A DNA stretch of 5,034 nt, taken from assembly GCA_007129985.1 (NCBI GenBank), contig SKUL01000278.1, positions 1 to 5,034 on the forward strand, read 5' to 3'. Under the pieces are notes generated by a model that was not told the origin of the DNA, did not search any database, and saw only the letters and a program-made list of their open reading frames with translations. Numbering within the stretch: the stretch's first letter is position 1; each line of letters starts with the position of its first letter. Positions 4,380 through 5,034 of the stretch are shown here, in pieces. The DNA comes from Flavobacteriales bacterium. Its GTDB lineage: Bacteria; Bacteroidota; Bacteroidia; Flavobacteriales_D; SKUL01. The translations under genes and the position numbers were made by a program.

Positions 4380-5034
4380 TTGAAGTCCATTACCCCCATA
4401 CAGGTAGCAGGGGGTGCGGCAGCCGCACTGGCAGCCGTGGTTTTCACGATTCTTTTAGGAGTGCACATTTTTGTATCGCCTGTGTCTTGGTGGGCAATCT
4501 GGGCAGGCAGCGCAACGGCCGGACTCGCAGCTTTCGGTGTATTTTACTTTGCGATAGAGTCGTTTATTCACCAAAAAATCAAGGTGATTTACAAGACCAT
4601 TCACGCACTAAAAAGCCCCAAATCAACCCAGGTTGCGCAGGTTGAAATGACCGAAGACATGCTCGGAAAAATCAACCGCGAGGTGCAGGATTGGGCAGCC
4701 GGCAAAATCAGCGAAGTGCGCGAATTGCGGCAACGCGACGATTTCAGAAAGGAGTTTATCGGCAACCTCGCACACGAGCTTAAAACGCCCATTTTCAATA
4801 TTCAGGGTTACATTCTTACCCTGCTGGAAGGCGCGTTGGACGACCCCGAAATCAACCAGAAATTTCTAGAACGCGCTTCCAAAAGTGTGGAGAGGATGAT
4901 TTTAATTATCAATGACCTCGACACCATCAGCCGTTTTGAAGCGGGAAGAATGGAGCTGAAACTGGCCAAAACCGACCTTGTGGAACTGTGCAGGGAATTG
5001 ATAGATTCGCTTGAGATGAACGCCCGAAAACGCA
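4380..5034 (+). CDS. Membrane sensor histidine kinase, partial (runs off the window)
   Basis: The first 218 codons of a histidine kinase that continues beyond the right edge. The frame has no stop from 4377 to the edge. Two membrane helices are visible, about 9-32 and 37-63, joined by only a few residues, so there is almost no periplasmic domain. A linker follows (HQKIKVIYKTIHALKSPKS, 64-82) and a coiled helix (about 89-120). The HisKA dimerisation domain follows, with the H-box NLAHELKTP (129-137); His132 is the phosphorylated residue (codon at 4773-4775). The second dimerisation helix ends NDLDTISRFEAGRMELK (178-194). The ATP-binding domain is outside the window. TTG at 4380 is the likely start: it is 3 nt after the regulator stop, gives (M)KSITPIQVAG as in related kinases, and the first in-frame ATG (codon 90) would lose both membrane helices. 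It is the cognate partner of the preceding regulator by operon position. Confidence 0.9.
   Translation, partial: MKSITPIQVAGGAAAALAAVVFTILLGVHIFVSPVSWWAIWAGSATAGLAAFGVFYFAIESFIHQKIKVIYKTIHALKSPKSTQVAQVEMTEDMLGKINREVQDWAAGKISEVRELRQRDDFRKEFIGNLAHELKTPIFNIQGYILTLLEGALDDPEINQKFLERASKSVERMILIINDLDTISRFEAGRMELKLAKTDLVELCRELIDSLEMNARKR
4392..4428 (+). other. Two overlapping potential RNA hairpins at the start of the kinase gene
   Basis: ACCCCC (4392-4397) can pair with GGGGGT (4410-4415) around a 12-nt loop, and GTGCGGC (4414-4420) is the exact inverse of GCCGCAC (4422-4428) around one central A. The two stems share bases 4414-4415. No U-run follows, so this is not an intrinsic terminator. It lies 12 nt inside the kinase coding region and could affect kinase translation. 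GC-rich alanine codons can create such pairings by chance. Confidence 0.4.

Overview
The window looks like chromosomal DNA of a member of the Bacteroidota, probably a flavobacterial or cryomorph-type relative. Three things suggest this. Several genes are preceded by the phylum's -7 promoter motif TAnnTTTG rather than a TATAAT box. Shine-Dalgarno sequences are mostly absent. The protein set (short MerR protein, CrtD-type carotenoid desaturase, Lys/Glu-tailed cold-shock-domain protein, PhoB-like regulator with a sensor-poor kinase) is typical of the phylum. The assignment rests on remembered family features, not on a database search. No tRNA, rRNA, CRISPR array, insertion sequence or phage gene was seen.

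Layout. Positions 1-20 hold the last five codons of an upstream plus-strand gene, possibly an M23 metallopeptidase, followed 3 nt later by a short MerR-family regulator (24-368). Tail-to-tail with it is a carotenoid desaturase on the minus strand (375-1859), best matched to hydroxycarotenoid 3,4-desaturase CrtD. A 110-bp divergent region (1860-1969) carries a promoter for each direction. To its right is a small exported hypothetical protein (1970-2491). This converges on a minus-strand cold-shock-domain protein (2497-2943), which lies downstream of a second small exported hypothetical on the same strand (3082-3468). A 221-bp divergent region (3469-3689) follows, then a two-component operon: an OmpR/PhoB-type response regulator (3690-4376) and a membrane histidine kinase (4380 to the window edge, incomplete).

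How the parts fit. The right half is a regulator-kinase operon. Upstream of the regulator are three TTAA boxes at exact 11-bp spacing, the geometry used by OmpR-family proteins bound head-to-tail, and a perfect -7 motif follows them. This suggests autoregulation and moves the regulator start from 3651 to 3690. The kinase begins at TTG, 3 nt after the regulator stop and in the same reading frame, with two strong potential hairpins just inside its coding region. The left half joins a carotenoid tailoring enzyme to a regulator gene by position only; the sequence shows no operon link between them.

Nothing here amounts to a clearly new system. The most interesting signals are the TTAA array with its promoter, and the single-stop junction between regulator and kinase.
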